NCBI RefSeq assembly: GCF_902499175.1 | Contig: NZ_CABVQC010000005.1 | Coordinates: forward strand, 62,001 to 126,000 | DNA: 64,000 nucleotides | Direction of reading: 5' to 3' | Source: Burkholderia aenigmatica | GTDB taxonomy: Bacteria; Pseudomonadota; Gammaproteobacteria; Burkholderiales; Burkholderiaceae | Part shown: positions 48,490 to 59,485 of the stretch, one piece after another | How the letters are laid out: every line of letters begins with the position of its first letter | Position numbering within the stretch: position 1 is the stretch's first letter | Translations under genes and position numbers: made by a program | Notes under the pieces: model-generated | What the model was told of the DNA's origin: nothing | The model's input: the letters and a program-made list of their open reading frames with translations, nothing else | The model's database searches: none

Positions 48490-49182
48490 TCATGTACGCG
48501 GTGTCGGGAAGAAGATGCCCGCGCGCTGCGCGGCGTTCGCGATGTGCGTTTCGATCGCGGTGCCGGCGGCAGCCGCGTCGCGCGCGATCAGCGCGTCGAC
48601 GATCGCACGGTGCTCGTGCCACGTCGACAGCAGCAGTTCGCGCCGGTAGAACGGCATGCGCTGGCTTTCCTTCATGATGTCCGCGCTGCTGCGCAGCACC
48701 GATTCGATCGCCGCGTTGCCGGCCAGGTGGATGATCCGCATGTGGAAGTCGAAGTCGAGCTGCGACGCTTCGTCGAGCGCGTTTTCGGTGAGCGCGACGT
48801 GCAGGTCGGCGAGGTTGTCCTCGAACCACGCGATGTCGCCATCGCTGACGACGTGCGCGGCCATCCGCGCGGCGAACCCTTCGAGCGCATAGCGCATCTG
48901 GTACGTGTCGGGTGGCGACGACTGCTCCGCGAACCGCCATGCGTGCGCGGCCGTGGCCTGCGCGCTTTCGACGTACACGCCCTTGCCGGCGCGGATGCGC
49001 AGCATCCCGAGCGCCTCGAGCGTCGACAGCGCCTCGCGCAGCGACGCGCGGCTGATCTCCAGCTCTTCGGAGAGCTGGCGCTGGGCCGGCAGCAGGCTGC
49101 CGACCGGATACACGCCTGCCTCGATCCGGTCGCGGATCGTCGCGATGGCGGCGTCGGTCACGGTGTGCGGAACGTTTTTCAT
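48490..49182 (-). CDS. FadR-subfamily GntR transcriptional regulator
   Basis: 230 aa from the ATG at 49182. GntR winged helix at about 1-75 (IRDRIEAGVYPVGSLLPAQRQLSEELEISRASLREALSTLEALG) and an all-helical FCD domain (residues 90-225) with the metal/ligand His and Asp residues (DFDFHMRIIHLAGN, HEHRAIVDALIARD). It is divergent from dctA-alc-allA. Two GGT-N3-ACC palindromes in between are probable binding sites, one just before its own start. Likely effector: allantoate, ureidoglycolate or a dicarboxylate (inferred). Confidence 0.93.
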   Translation of the reverse strand: MKNVPHTVTDAAIATIRDRIEAGVYPVGSLLPAQRQLSEELEISRASLREALSTLEALGMLRIRAGKGVYVESAQATAAHAWRFAEQSSPPDTYQMRYALEGFAARMAAHVVSDGDIAWFEDNLADLHVALTENALDEASQLDFDFHMRIIHLAGNAAIESVLRSSADIMKESQRMPFYRRELLLSTWHEHRAIVDALIARDAAAAGTAIETHIANAAQRAGIFFPTPRT

Positions 49183-49195
49183 GATGTGAACTTTG

Positions 49196-49210
49196 GCCGG
49201 TCTGACCGGC
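49196..49210. promoter_or_regulatory. FadR-type operator 1, near the regulator start
   Basis: GCCGGT (49196-49201), CTG, ACCGGC (49205-49210): perfect 6-3-6 dyad with the GGT-N3-ACC core of FadR-subfamily sites, 13 bp upstream of the regulator's ATG, fit for autorepression. Confidence 0.6.
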
Positions 49211-49368
49211 ATTGTAATCCGCACGCAGGCGGTGCATGGCCGGCCTACGGGAAAGCCACGATCTGCCCCTGTCAGGTGCATCGAAACCGGGCGGGAGGGG
49301 GCGGGAAATCCCTATTTTGTCCGTCCTTGACGCCACTATATCGGCTTCCTACTATCCACCATAACATC

Positions 49369-49383
49369 ACTGGTCTTACCAGT
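49369..49383. promoter_or_regulatory. FadR-type operator 2, near dctA
   Basis: ACTGGT (49369-49374), CTT, ACCAGT (49378-49383): perfect 6-3-6 dyad matching the TNGTNNNACNA consensus of the FadR subfamily. It lies 41 bp upstream of the dctA start, at or just after the probable promoter. Confidence 0.7.
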
Positions 49384-49424
49384 ATGAACAGACGAAACTG
49401 CAACCGTTGGATCGGGAGAGCGCC

Positions 49425-50747
49425 GTGTCGAAATTCCTCAATTCGCTGTTTGGCCGGGTAGTCGTCGCACTTGTTCTAGGGATCGCGCTCGGCGCGTTCT
49501 TCCCGCATTTCGCCGAGTCGTTGCGACCGCTCGGCGACGGCTTCCTGAAGCTCATCAAGATGGTGATCGGGCCGATCGTGTTCTGCGTCGTGGTCAGCGG
49601 GATGGCCAACGCGGGCGACCTGAAAAAGGTCGGCCGGGTCGGCCTGAAGGCCGTCGTCTACTTCGAGATCATGACGACGCTCGCGCTCGGCATCGGCCTC
49701 ATCCTCGCGTGGCTCACGCGTCCGGGCGTCGGGATGAACATCGACCTGCGCTCGCTCGACGCGTCGTCGCTCGCGTCGTACGCGAAGAACGCCGAAAGCC
49801 TGAAGGACACGGCCGGCTACCTGATGAAGATCATCCCCGAGACCGCGATCGACGCGTTCGCGAAGGGCGACATCCTGCAGATCCTGGTGTTCGCGGTGCT
49901 GTTCGGCTCCGCGCTGTCGCTGCTCGGCGACAAGGCGCAGCGCGTCAACTCGCTGATCGAGGAACTGTCGCACGTGTTCTTCCGCATCATCGGCTTCATC
50001 ATCAAGCTCGCGCCGCTCGGCGTGCTTGGCGCGATCGCGTTCACGACCGGCAAGTACGGCGTCGCGTCGCTCAAGCAGCTCGGCTATCTCGTCGCGGTGT
50101 TCTACCTGAGCTGCTTCGTGTTCGTCACGGTCGTGCTCGGCACGGTGATGCGGCTCGCGGGCTTCTCGGTGTTCAAGCTGATCCGCTACCTGCGCGAAGA
50201 GCTGTCTATCGTGCTCGGCACGGCGTCGTCGGACGCGGTGCTGCCGCAGGTGATGCGCAAGCTCGAATACATGGGCGTGAAGGATTCGACGGTCGGCCTC
50301 GTGATTCCCACCGGCTACTCGTTCAACCTCGACGGCTTCTCGATCTACCTGACGCTCGCCGTGCTGTTCATCGCGCAGGCCACCAACACGCCGCTGTCGA
50401 CGCATGACCTGATCGTCGTGCTGCTCGTGTCGCTCGTCACGTCGAAGGGCGCGCACGGGATCCCGGGCTCGGCGATCGTGATCCTCGCGGCAACGCTGTC
50501 GGCGATCCCCGCGATTCCGGTGCTCGGCCTCGTGCTGATCCTGCCGGTCGACTGGTTCGTCGGCATCGCCCGCGCGGTGACCAACCTGATCGGCAACTGC
50601 GTCGCGACGGTGGTCGTCGCGGTGTGGGAGAACGACATCGATCGGGCCCGCGCGAAGCGCGTGCTGAACCGCGAGCTGCGCTACGTGCCGGCCGAAGAGG
50701 AAGATCGCGCGGCGCCGGTCGCCGGCGATCAGGCTCACGCGCTCTGA
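49425..50747 (+). CDS. dctA: C4-dicarboxylate/amino acid:cation symporter, DctA type
   Basis: 440 aa from the GTG at 49425, with GGGAGAG upstream. DAACS family: LKLIKMVIGPIVFCVVVSGMA, LGTASSDAVLPQVMRKLE (hairpin/substrate loop), GYSFNLDG and TSKGAHGIPGSAIVILAATL are conserved transport motifs, with about eight transmembrane helices and two re-entrant loops. DctA normally imports succinate, fumarate and malate. Here it precedes two allantoin-pathway genes and sits opposite a FadR-type regulator, so it might take up an allantoin breakdown product. The C-terminal 25 residues are charged and cytoplasmic. Confidence 0.92.
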   Translation: MSKFLNSLFGRVVVALVLGIALGAFFPHFAESLRPLGDGFLKLIKMVIGPIVFCVVVSGMANAGDLKKVGRVGLKAVVYFEIMTTLALGIGLILAWLTRPGVGMNIDLRSLDASSLASYAKNAESLKDTAGYLMKIIPETAIDAFAKGDILQILVFAVLFGSALSLLGDKAQRVNSLIEELSHVFFRIIGFIIKLAPLGVLGAIAFTTGKYGVASLKQLGYLVAVFYLSCFVFVTVVLGTVMRLAGFSVFKLIRYLREELSIVLGTASSDAVLPQVMRKLEYMGVKDSTVGLVIPTGYSFNLDGFSIYLTLAVLFIAQATNTPLSTHDLIVVLLVSLVTSKGAHGIPGSAIVILAATLSAIPAIPVLGLVLILPVDWFVGIARAVTNLIGNCVATVVVAVWENDIDRARAKRVLNRELRYVPAEEEDRAAPVAGDQAHAL

Positions 50748-50852
50748 GCGCAACCCCGCGCGCGGCGGCTTCCCCAGGTCGTCCCGCGCAACCGGAATTC
50801 AGGTGGCCGGCGCCTCGATGCGCCGGCACTTCATCGCACCCCAGGAGACGAC

Positions 50853-51860
50853 ATGGCAGCCCCCATCCTCGATCCGAACGCGCCGGCCTTTACGCGGCGT
50901 TACATGAACCTCGCCGACCCGCGCCTCGGGGCGCAGGCGCTCTTTGCCAGCGACGAATTCTTCGCGCCGAAGGAGCGCATGCTGAATCCCGAGCCGGCCG
51001 TGTTCATTCCCGGCAAGTATGACGACCACGGCAAGTGGATGGACGGCTGGGAGACGCGCCGCAAGCGCACGACCGGCCACGACTTCTGCGTGGTGCGGCT
51101 CGCGCGGCCGGGCGTGATCCACGGCGTCGACCTCGATACGAGCCACTTCACCGGCAACTTCCCGCCGGCCGCGTCGATCGACGCGTGCGTGGCCGAAGGC
51201 GACACGCCGCCCGATGACGCCGAATGGCGCCCGATCGTCCCGGCGACGACGCTGCAGGGCAATTCGCATCACTACGTGAGCGTCGACGATGCGCGGCCCT
51301 ATACGCACCTGCGCGTGAACCTGTATCCGGACGGCGGGCTCGCGCGGCTGCGCGTCTACGGCCAGCCGCAGCGCGACTGGCGCCAGGTGCCGGCCGGCGA
51401 GCTCGTCGATCTCGCGGCGATCGAGAACGGCGGCTACCTGGTGGCCGCGAACAACCAGCACTTCGGCCCGGCCTCGCAGATGCTGATGCCGGGGCGCGGC
51501 GTGAACATGGGCGACGGCTGGGAAACGCGGCGCCGCCGCGAGCCGGGCAACGACTGGGCGATCGTCGCGCTTGCGCGGCCGGGCATCATCCGGCGCGTCG
51601 AGGTCGATACCGCGTTCTTCAAGGGCAACTTCCCCGACCGCTGCTCGCTGCAGGCCGCGCATGTCACGGGCGGCACCGACGACTCGCTCGTCACGCAGGC
51701 GATGTTCTGGGCCGAACTGCTCGGCGAGCAGAAGCTGCGGATGGATCACGTCCACACGTTCGACCCGCTCGCGGCGCTCGGCCCCGTCACGCATGTGCGT
51801 TTCAACATCTTCCCGGACGGCGGCGTGTCGCGCCTGCGTCTGTGGGGCGAGCCGGTTTGA
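50853..51860 (+). CDS. alc: Allantoicase
   Basis: 335 aa, normal length. It hydrolyses allantoate to ureidoglycolate and urea. The protein has two similar halves, each with the pattern [29 protein letters not shown](L/I)[10 protein letters not shown] or [26 protein letters not shown]...[11 protein letters not shown], the tandem beta-sandwich organisation of allantoicases. CAGGAGAC lies before the ATG. Followed by allA after 14 bp, its direct pathway partner. Confidence 0.96.
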   Translation: MAAPILDPNAPAFTRRYMNLADPRLGAQALFASDEFFAPKERMLNPEPAVFIPGKYDDHGKWMDGWETRRKRTTGHDFCVVRLARPGVIHGVDLDTSHFTGNFPPAASIDACVAEGDTPPDDAEWRPIVPATTLQGNSHHYVSVDDARPYTHLRVNLYPDGGLARLRVYGQPQRDWRQVPAGELVDLAAIENGGYLVAANNQHFGPASQMLMPGRGVNMGDGWETRRRREPGNDWAIVALARPGIIRRVEVDTAFFKGNFPDRCSLQAAHVTGGTDDSLVTQAMFWAELLGEQKLRMDHVHTFDPLAALGPVTHVRFNIFPDGGVSRLRLWGEPV

Positions 51861-51874
51861 AGGAGGGCAACGGC

Positions 51875-52393
51875 ATGAGCGGATCCCACCTGCTGCGCGT
51901 CGAGCGCCTGACCCGCGAAGCGTTCGCGCCGTTCGGCGACGTGATCGCGCTCGAAGGCGCACGGCATTTCCCGATCAACGGCGGCACGACCGAGCGCTTC
52001 CACGATCTCGCGACGATCGACGTGTGCGCGGACGGCGGCCGCCCGCTCGTCAGCGTGTTCCGCGCGCAGCCGCGGACGCTGCCGGTCGCCATCACGCTGA
52101 TGGAGCGCCATCCGCACGGCAGCCAGGCATTCATCCCGCTCGCGGCCGTGTCGCGCTACGCGATCGTCGTCGCGCCGGCCGGCGATTTCCGGCCCGACGC
52201 GATGCGCGCGTTCCTCGCGGAAGGCTGGCAGGGCGTGAACTATGCGAAGGGTGTCTGGCACCATCCGCTGCTTGCGCTCGACGCGGTCAGCGATTTCGTG
52301 ATCGTCGATCGCGGCGGCCCGCAGCCGAACTGCGACGAGATCCCGCTCGAGCGCGCGTGGGCGCTCGAGTTCGAGCCGGCCTGCGCGGCCTGA
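51875..52393 (+). CDS. allA: Ureidoglycolate lyase
   Basis: 172 aa from the ATG at 51875; AGGAGG is 8-13 bp upstream. It splits ureidoglycolate into glyoxylate and urea, completing allantoate breakdown. Cupin-like family motifs: [38 protein letters not shown], and [11 protein letters not shown] near the C-terminus. Last gene of the dctA-alc-allA unit. Confidence 0.95.
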   Translation: MSGSHLLRVERLTREAFAPFGDVIALEGARHFPINGGTTERFHDLATIDVCADGGRPLVSVFRAQPRTLPVAITLMERHPHGSQAFIPLAAVSRYAIVVAPAGDFRPDAMRAFLAEGWQGVNYAKGVWHHPLLALDAVSDFVIVDRGGPQPNCDEIPLERAWALEFEPACAA

Positions 52394-52498
52394 CGCAAGC
52401 ACAGCGTCAGGCGCGGGCACGTCGAAGGGATTTCGAAAGCCTGGGCCGCACGGCTCGCACGGCGGTACGCCGACGCCATCCCGATCCGGGTGCTATCC

Positions 52499-52542
52499 CG
52501 AAAAGAACACGGCCCGGGCGGCGAGATGCCGGCCGGGCCGTG
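52499..52542 (-). terminator. Terminator of fur on the minus strand
   Basis: CACGGCCCGG (52508-52517) and CCGGGCCGTG (52533-52542) form a 10-bp perfect stem. On the minus strand the stem is followed by TTCTTTT, a U-tract, 22 bp after the fur stop. Confidence 0.75.
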
Positions 52543-52564
52543 CTGCGTGCGAGGGTCGCGCGAC

Positions 52565-52993
52565 TCAGTGCTTGCGATGCGGGCAGTTCTCGGTGGTGCA
52601 GGAACCGTACATCGCGAGCGAGTGCTCCTGGAGCTTGAAACCGCGCTCCTTGGCGATGGCCTGCTGGCGGCCTTCGATCTCGGCGTCGAAGAACTCCTCG
52701 ACACGGCCGCAATCGAGGCACACGAGGTGATCGTGGTGCGAGCCTTCGTTCAGTTCGAACACGGCCTTGCCGGATTCGAAGTTGCTGCGCGTCAGCAGGC
52801 CGGCCTGCTCGAACTGCGTCAGCACGCGGTAGACGGTGGCGAGCCCGATGTCGAGCTGCTCGTTGAGCAGGTTCCGGTAGACGTCTTCTGCCGTCAGATG
52901 GCGCACGGGGCTCTGCTGGAAGATCTCGAGAATCTTGAGGCGCGGTAGGGTGGCCTTTAGCCCGATATTCTTGAGATCCGTCGGATTGGTCAT
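52565..52993 (-). CDS. fur: Ferric uptake regulator Fur
   Basis: 142 aa. Global iron-responsive repressor. Winged helix in the N-terminal half ([51 protein letters not shown]) and metal-binding half with [16 protein letters not shown] (CxxC for the structural zinc) and a C-terminal [11 protein letters not shown]. Divergent from bamE, as in many betaproteobacteria and pseudomonads. A CTAGG/CCTAG dyad lies just upstream of its start. Confidence 0.97.
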   Translation of the reverse strand: MTNPTDLKNIGLKATLPRLKILEIFQQSPVRHLTAEDVYRNLLNEQLDIGLATVYRVLTQFEQAGLLTRSNFESGKAVFELNEGSHHDHLVCLDCGRVEEFFDAEIEGRQQAIAKERGFKLQEHSLAMYGSCTTENCPHRKH

Positions 52994-52995
52994 GG

Positions 52996-53017
52996 CTAGG
53001 CATCCCTAGAGTACAAT
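52996..53017. promoter_or_regulatory. Dyad and -10 box in the fur-bamE divergent region
   Basis: CTAGG (52996-53000) and CCTAG (53005-53009) form a perfect 5-4-5 inverted repeat 3 bp upstream of the fur start; TACAAT (53012-53017) is a likely -10 for bamE on the plus strand. No full 19-bp Fur box was recognised here. Confidence 0.4.
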
Positions 53018-53135
53018 GCAGGGCTTCAATGTTACCGGCTTTTCGCCGTTCCAGAAACACGCGCGGCCTGCGATGCGGGCCTGCACGGTGAGGGAAATGA
53101 TTCCAGAATCTCTTTCGCACTTTCAGAGGAGCCGC

Positions 53136-53951
53136 ATGCGGAGTGTCATCATCGCTGCCGCCGCCGTTGCCGCGCTGGCTGGTTGTTCGTCGTACGACAG
53201 CGTGACGCAGCGCATCGCGCAGAGCATCACCCCCTACCGGATCACCGTCGTGCAAGGCAACTTCGTGTCGCAGGAGAAGGCCGCGCAGCTGCAGGTCGGC
53301 ATGTCGCGCGAGCAGGTGCGCGCGCTGCTCGGCACCCCGCTGCTGGCCGACATGTTCCACGCCGACCGCTGGGATTACCTCTTCTACTTCAAGCGCGGCT
53401 CGACGGCAGTCGTCCAGCAGCGCGATCTGGTCGTGACGTTCTCGGGCGATCGCCTGGCGGGCTGGACGGGGGCGGACAACCTGCCTTCGGAACTCGACCT
53501 GCTGGCCGATATCGACGGCGACCGTGGCGGCAAGAAGGCGAAAGCGGCCGCAGCGGCGAAGAAGGCCGCCGAGGCCGCCGCCGCCGCGAGCGCCGCGCAA
53601 GCGGCGAGCGCGGCGGCGCCGGAGGCTGTCGCCAGCCCGGCCGCCGTGCCGGCGTCGGGCGCGGTGGTCGACCAGGATGCGAACGCGCAGGCCGCCCGCG
53701 CGGCGAACCGTGCGACCAACCAGGTGTCGGGTCAGGGTACGGCCGCGCGGCGGTTCACGCCGTCCACGCAGGCTGCCGGCGGTGCGCCGGTGCCGGGCGG
53801 CCAGCCGCCGGGCGCGGTTCCGGCGATCCAGCCGCAGTTCCAGTTCCATCGTCCGCCGCAGCCGAACGTGTCGAACGAGGCGTCGCCGCCGGTCGGCCCG
53901 CAAGGCTCCGACACGCTGCAGAACCAGCCGCTCACCGCGCCGGCGCAGTAA
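53136..53951 (+). CDS. bamE: Outer membrane assembly lipoprotein BamE with long C-terminal extension
   Basis: 271 aa from the ATG at 53136; AGAGGAG lies 5 bp before it. Lipoprotein signal with the lipobox LAGC (about residue 19). The BamE/SmpA domain follows: QGNFVSQEKAAQLQVGMSREQVRALLGTPLL..DMFHADRWDYLFYF, about residues 35-125. BamE is usually near 110-150 aa; here a further 140 residues of low-complexity Ala/Lys then Pro/Gly/Gln sequence follow, which look disordered. Part of the BAM complex inserting outer-membrane beta-barrels. Divergent from fur and upstream of dapB. Confidence 0.95.
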   Translation: MRSVIIAAAAVAALAGCSSYDSVTQRIAQSITPYRITVVQGNFVSQEKAAQLQVGMSREQVRALLGTPLLADMFHADRWDYLFYFKRGSTAVVQQRDLVVTFSGDRLAGWTGADNLPSELDLLADIDGDRGGKKAKAAAAAKKAAEAAAAASAAQAASAAAPEAVASPAAVPASGAVVDQDANAQAARAANRATNQVSGQGTAARRFTPSTQAAGGAPVPGGQPPGAVPAIQPQFQFHRPPQPNVSNEASPPVGPQGSDTLQNQPLTAPAQ

Positions 53952-53968
53952 GTCCGCGTGTGAAAACA

Positions 53969-53992
53969 GGGCGGCATGCGCCGCCCGTCTTT
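53969..53992 (+). terminator. Hairpin between bamE and dapB
   Basis: GGGCGGC (53969-53975) and GCCGCCC (53980-53986) with an ATGC loop, then GTCTTT. A short stem with a weak T-tract between bamE and dapB; partial terminator likely. Confidence 0.5.
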
Positions 53993-54013
53993 AGACCTGT
54001 CGTGTAGAAAGCC

Positions 54014-54811
54014 ATGAAGATTGCGATTGCCGGCGCATCGGGCCGAATGGGCCGGATGCTGATCGAAGCCGTTCTCAACGATTCCGACGCGCAGCTGGTC
54101 GGCGCGCTCGACCGTGCCGACTCGCTGTTCCTCGGCCAGGACGCCGGCGCGTTCCTTGGCAAGGACACCGGGGTCAAGCTGACCGCCGATCTCGACGCCG
54201 TGTTCGCGCAGGCCGACTACCTGATCGACTTCACGCGTCCGGAAGGCACGATGGCCCATATCGAGGCCGCGCTGCGCCACGACGTGAAGCTCGTGATCGG
54301 CACGACCGGCTTCACCGCCGAGCAGAAGGCCGAGTTGCAGGCCGCGGCGGGTAAGATCGGCATCGTGTTCGCGGCGAACATGAGCGTCGGCGTGAACGTC
54401 ACGCTGAAGCTGCTCGAATTCGCGGCGAAGCATTTCTCGCACGGCTACGACATCGAGATCATCGAGGCGCATCACCGGCACAAGGTCGATGCGCCGTCCG
54501 GCACCGCGCTGATGATGGGCGAAGCCGTCGCCGGCGCGCTCGGCCGCTCGCTCGACGATTGCGCGGTGTACGGCCGTCACGGCGTGACGGGCGAACGCGA
54601 CCCGTCGTCGATCGGCTTCGCCGCGGTGCGCGGCGGCGACATCGTCGGCGACCACACCGTGCTGTTCGCCGGGATCGGCGAGCGCATCGAGATCACGCAC
54701 AAGTCGTCGAGCCGCGTGTCGTACGCGCAAGGCGCGCTGCGCGCGGTCCACTTCCTGTCGGCGCGCGGCGCCGGCCTGTTCGACATGCAGGACGTGCTCG
54801 GCCTGCGCTGA
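54014..54811 (+). CDS. dapB: 4-hydroxy-tetrahydrodipicolinate reductase
   Basis: 265 aa. NAD(P)H-dependent step of lysine and meso-DAP synthesis. Nucleotide loop [16 protein letters not shown] at the start; catalytic and substrate site [21 protein letters not shown] with the His pair and Lys; [10 protein letters not shown] and NMSVGVNV segments are also conserved. It is followed by the ExbB-like gene after 18 bp, so the two are probably co-transcribed. Confidence 0.97.
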   Translation: MKIAIAGASGRMGRMLIEAVLNDSDAQLVGALDRADSLFLGQDAGAFLGKDTGVKLTADLDAVFAQADYLIDFTRPEGTMAHIEAALRHDVKLVIGTTGFTAEQKAELQAAAGKIGIVFAANMSVGVNVTLKLLEFAAKHFSHGYDIEIIEAHHRHKVDAPSGTALMMGEAVAGALGRSLDDCAVYGRHGVTGERDPSSIGFAAVRGGDIVGDHTVLFAGIGERIEITHKSSSRVSYAQGALRAVHFLSARGAGLFDMQDVLGLR

Positions 54812-54829
54812 CCCCACGGGGAAACTCCG

Positions 54830-55498
54830 ATGGCGATACCCACCGGCGTTGTCCACTACCTCGAAAGCGGCGATGCGATCACGCACGCCGTCGCCTATGT
54901 GCTGCTGGCGATGTCCGTCGCCAGCTGGTGCTTCCTCCTCACGAAAGCCTGGCTGCTGGTCCGTGCGAAGCGGCAGGGGCCGCGCGCGCTCGCCGCGTTC
55001 TGGCGCGCGTCGTCGCTCGACGCGGGCATTGCCGCGCTCGCCGGCGCCGATCGCGAGCGCGTGTTCGTGCCGCTGGCCGAAGCCGCGCGCGATGCGGCCG
55101 ACGACCACGATCCGGCCGCACTGGCCGCGCGCGTCGAGCGCAGCGAGCGCGTGCTGCGTGCGTTGCGGCACGCGATGCTGCGCTCGCAGCGGCGTCTCGA
55201 ATTCGGCCAGGTGCTGCTCGCGTCGATCGGCAGCACCGCACCGTTCGTCGGGCTGCTCGGCACTGTGTGGGGCATCTACCACGCGCTCGGCAGCATCGCC
55301 GCCAGCGGGCAGGCGCAGATCGAGAACGTCGCGGGGCCGGTCGGCGAGGCGCTGATCATGACCGCGTTCGGGCTCGTCGTCGCGATTCCCGCGGTGCTGG
55401 CCTACAACATCCTCGGGCGGCTCGTGCGGCAGCTCGCCGAGGAGCTCGACGGCTTCGCGCGCGACCTGCACGTGTTCGTGTGCGCGCAGGAAGCCTGA
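54830..55498 (+). CDS. MotA/TolQ/ExbB-family proton channel protein
   Basis: 222 aa. Three transmembrane segments (about 18-44, 130-155, 170-196) with the family core LLASIGSTAPFVGLLGTVWGIYHALGSIA and GPVGEALIMTAFGLVVAIPAVLAYNIL. With the ExbD-like partner next door it forms a proton-driven complex that energises an outer-membrane or envelope process. There is no tonB, tolA or tolB in view, so ExbB and TolQ roles cannot be told apart; length and context next to dapB favour an ExbB-type unit. Confidence 0.92.
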   Translation: MAIPTGVVHYLESGDAITHAVAYVLLAMSVASWCFLLTKAWLLVRAKRQGPRALAAFWRASSLDAGIAALAGADRERVFVPLAEAARDAADDHDPAALAARVERSERVLRALRHAMLRSQRRLEFGQVLLASIGSTAPFVGLLGTVWGIYHALGSIAASGQAQIENVAGPVGEALIMTAFGLVVAIPAVLAYNILGRLVRQLAEELDGFARDLHVFVCAQEA

Positions 55499-55525
55499 CG
55501 CGCCCATTCCGGGGGAGGAGCGACC

Positions 55526-55987
55526 ATGGCATTCGGCGGACTCGAGCACCACAAGACGTCCGCGCCGATGGCGGAGATCAACATGACTCCGCTGATCGAC
55601 GTGATGCTGGTGCTGCTCGTCATCTTCATCATCACGGCGCCGCTGATGACGCACGCGATCCGGCTCGACCTGCCGAAGGTGGCGGCCAGCGTCGCGCGCG
55701 ATACGCCGCAATCCGTCACCTTGTCGATCGACGATGCGGGCAAGCTGTACTGGGACGACACGCCCGTGGCGCTCGACGCGCTGCCCGCGCGCTTTCGCGC
55801 CGCCGCCGCGGGTGGCGCGCCGCCCGAGTTGCGGCTGCGCGCGTCGCGCGCGACCCGCTACGACACGATCGCGCAGGTGATGGGCGCCGCGCAGGCCGCC
55901 GGCCTCACGCGGATCGGCTTCGTGACCGACGTGCCGCCGCAGGCGGGCGGTTCGGCGGCAGCGCCTGCCGTGCCGGCCAACCGCTGA
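55526..55987 (+). CDS. ExbD/TolR-family biopolymer transport protein
   Basis: 153 aa. One N-terminal membrane helix MTPLIDVMLVLLVIFIITAPLM containing the essential Asp D25, followed by a periplasmic domain (LPKVAASVARDTPQSVTLSIDDAGKLYWDDTPV). Partner of the ExbB-like protein 27 bp upstream; GGGGGAGGAG is the ribosome site. The C-terminal 15 residues are Ala/Gly/Pro-rich. Last gene before the leuS leader. Confidence 0.92.
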   Translation: MAFGGLEHHKTSAPMAEINMTPLIDVMLVLLVIFIITAPLMTHAIRLDLPKVAASVARDTPQSVTLSIDDAGKLYWDDTPVALDALPARFRAAAAGGAPPELRLRASRATRYDTIAQVMGAAQAAGLTRIGFVTDVPPQAGGSAAAPAVPANR

Positions 55988-56065
55988 GCGGATCCGGCGG
56001 GCCCATCCCTGCCGCGGGATCGGGCCGCACGCCGCAAGACCGGTCGAATGGGCCGGCGCGGGCGG

Positions 56066-56071
56066 TATAAT
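56066..56071 (+). promoter_or_regulatory. Putative -10 box of leuS
   Basis: TATAAT, identical to the sigma-70 consensus, 78 bp after the exbD-like stop. No good -35 hexamer at 16-18 bp. It would give a leader of about 200 nt before the leuS ATG. Confidence 0.5.
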
Positions 56072-56087
56072 CAACGTTTTTCCCGGT

Positions 56088-58874
<2,787 letters not shown>

Positions 58875-58912
58875 CGGCCGCTGGCCGTCGGACGTACCCA
58901 GAAGGAGCGAAG

Positions 58913-59467
58913 GTGATCCGCAGATCGTTTTTGATGCTCGCTGTCGGCAGCGCGGTTGCGCTGTCGGCATGCGGCTTCCAGTTGCGCGGCCAGCAGGACT
59001 ACGCGTTCAAGCGCCTGCTGATCGCCGGCGCGCCGCCGCCCGTCGAGGCGCGCCTCGTGCGTCTCGTCGAGGCCGGCAGCGACACGAAGATCGTCCAGTC
59101 GGCGGGCGACGCCGATGCCGTGCTGACCATGTGGGAATCGCGTAGCCTGAATACGCTGACGCTCAACAAGTACGGTTCGGCACAGGAATACGCGCTCTTT
59201 TATACGTTGCGCTACCAACTGACGAGCAAGGACGGCACGGTGCTGATTCCGATGAGTGCGATCGCGCTGAACCGCGCGATGACGTACAGCGATCAGTACA
59301 CGAACGCGAAGGCGCAGGAATCGGAACTCCTGTACGGCGACATGCAGAACGACGCGGTCGACCAGCTGATGCGACGTCTCGCGATCGTCCACTCGCTGAC
59401 GCCGGCGCCGGAAGATGTGGTGCCGGGCGTCGCGCCGCGGGCGCCGCTGCCGCCGCCGCCGCTCTGA
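58913..59467 (+). CDS. lptE: LPS-assembly lipoprotein LptE
   Basis: 184 aa from the GTG at 58913; GAAGGAG lies 5-12 bp upstream. Lipoprotein signal with lipobox LSAC (C20), then GFQLRGQQDYAFKRLLIAG, the typical LptE/RlpB start. It plugs the LptD barrel and helps place LPS in the outer membrane. The C-terminus is a Pro/Ala tail. The order leuS-lptE-holA is conserved in proteobacteria and supports the call. Confidence 0.94.
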   Translation: MIRRSFLMLAVGSAVALSACGFQLRGQQDYAFKRLLIAGAPPPVEARLVRLVEAGSDTKIVQSAGDADAVLTMWESRSLNTLTLNKYGSAQEYALFYTLRYQLTSKDGTVLIPMSAIALNRAMTYSDQYTNAKAQESELLYGDMQNDAVDQLMRRLAIVHSLTPAPEDVVPGVAPRAPLPPPPL

Positions 59468-59485
59468 TCGACGGCGTACGTACCG

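Noticed and set aside
49386..49424. Longer dctA starting at 49407
   Set aside because: GTG at 49425 has a good ribosome site and matches the usual DctA start; the upstream start has none.
52994..53135. Fur box in the fur-bamE region
   Set aside because: No 19-bp match to the Fur consensus with the three GATAAT units; only a short CTAGG/CCTAG dyad.
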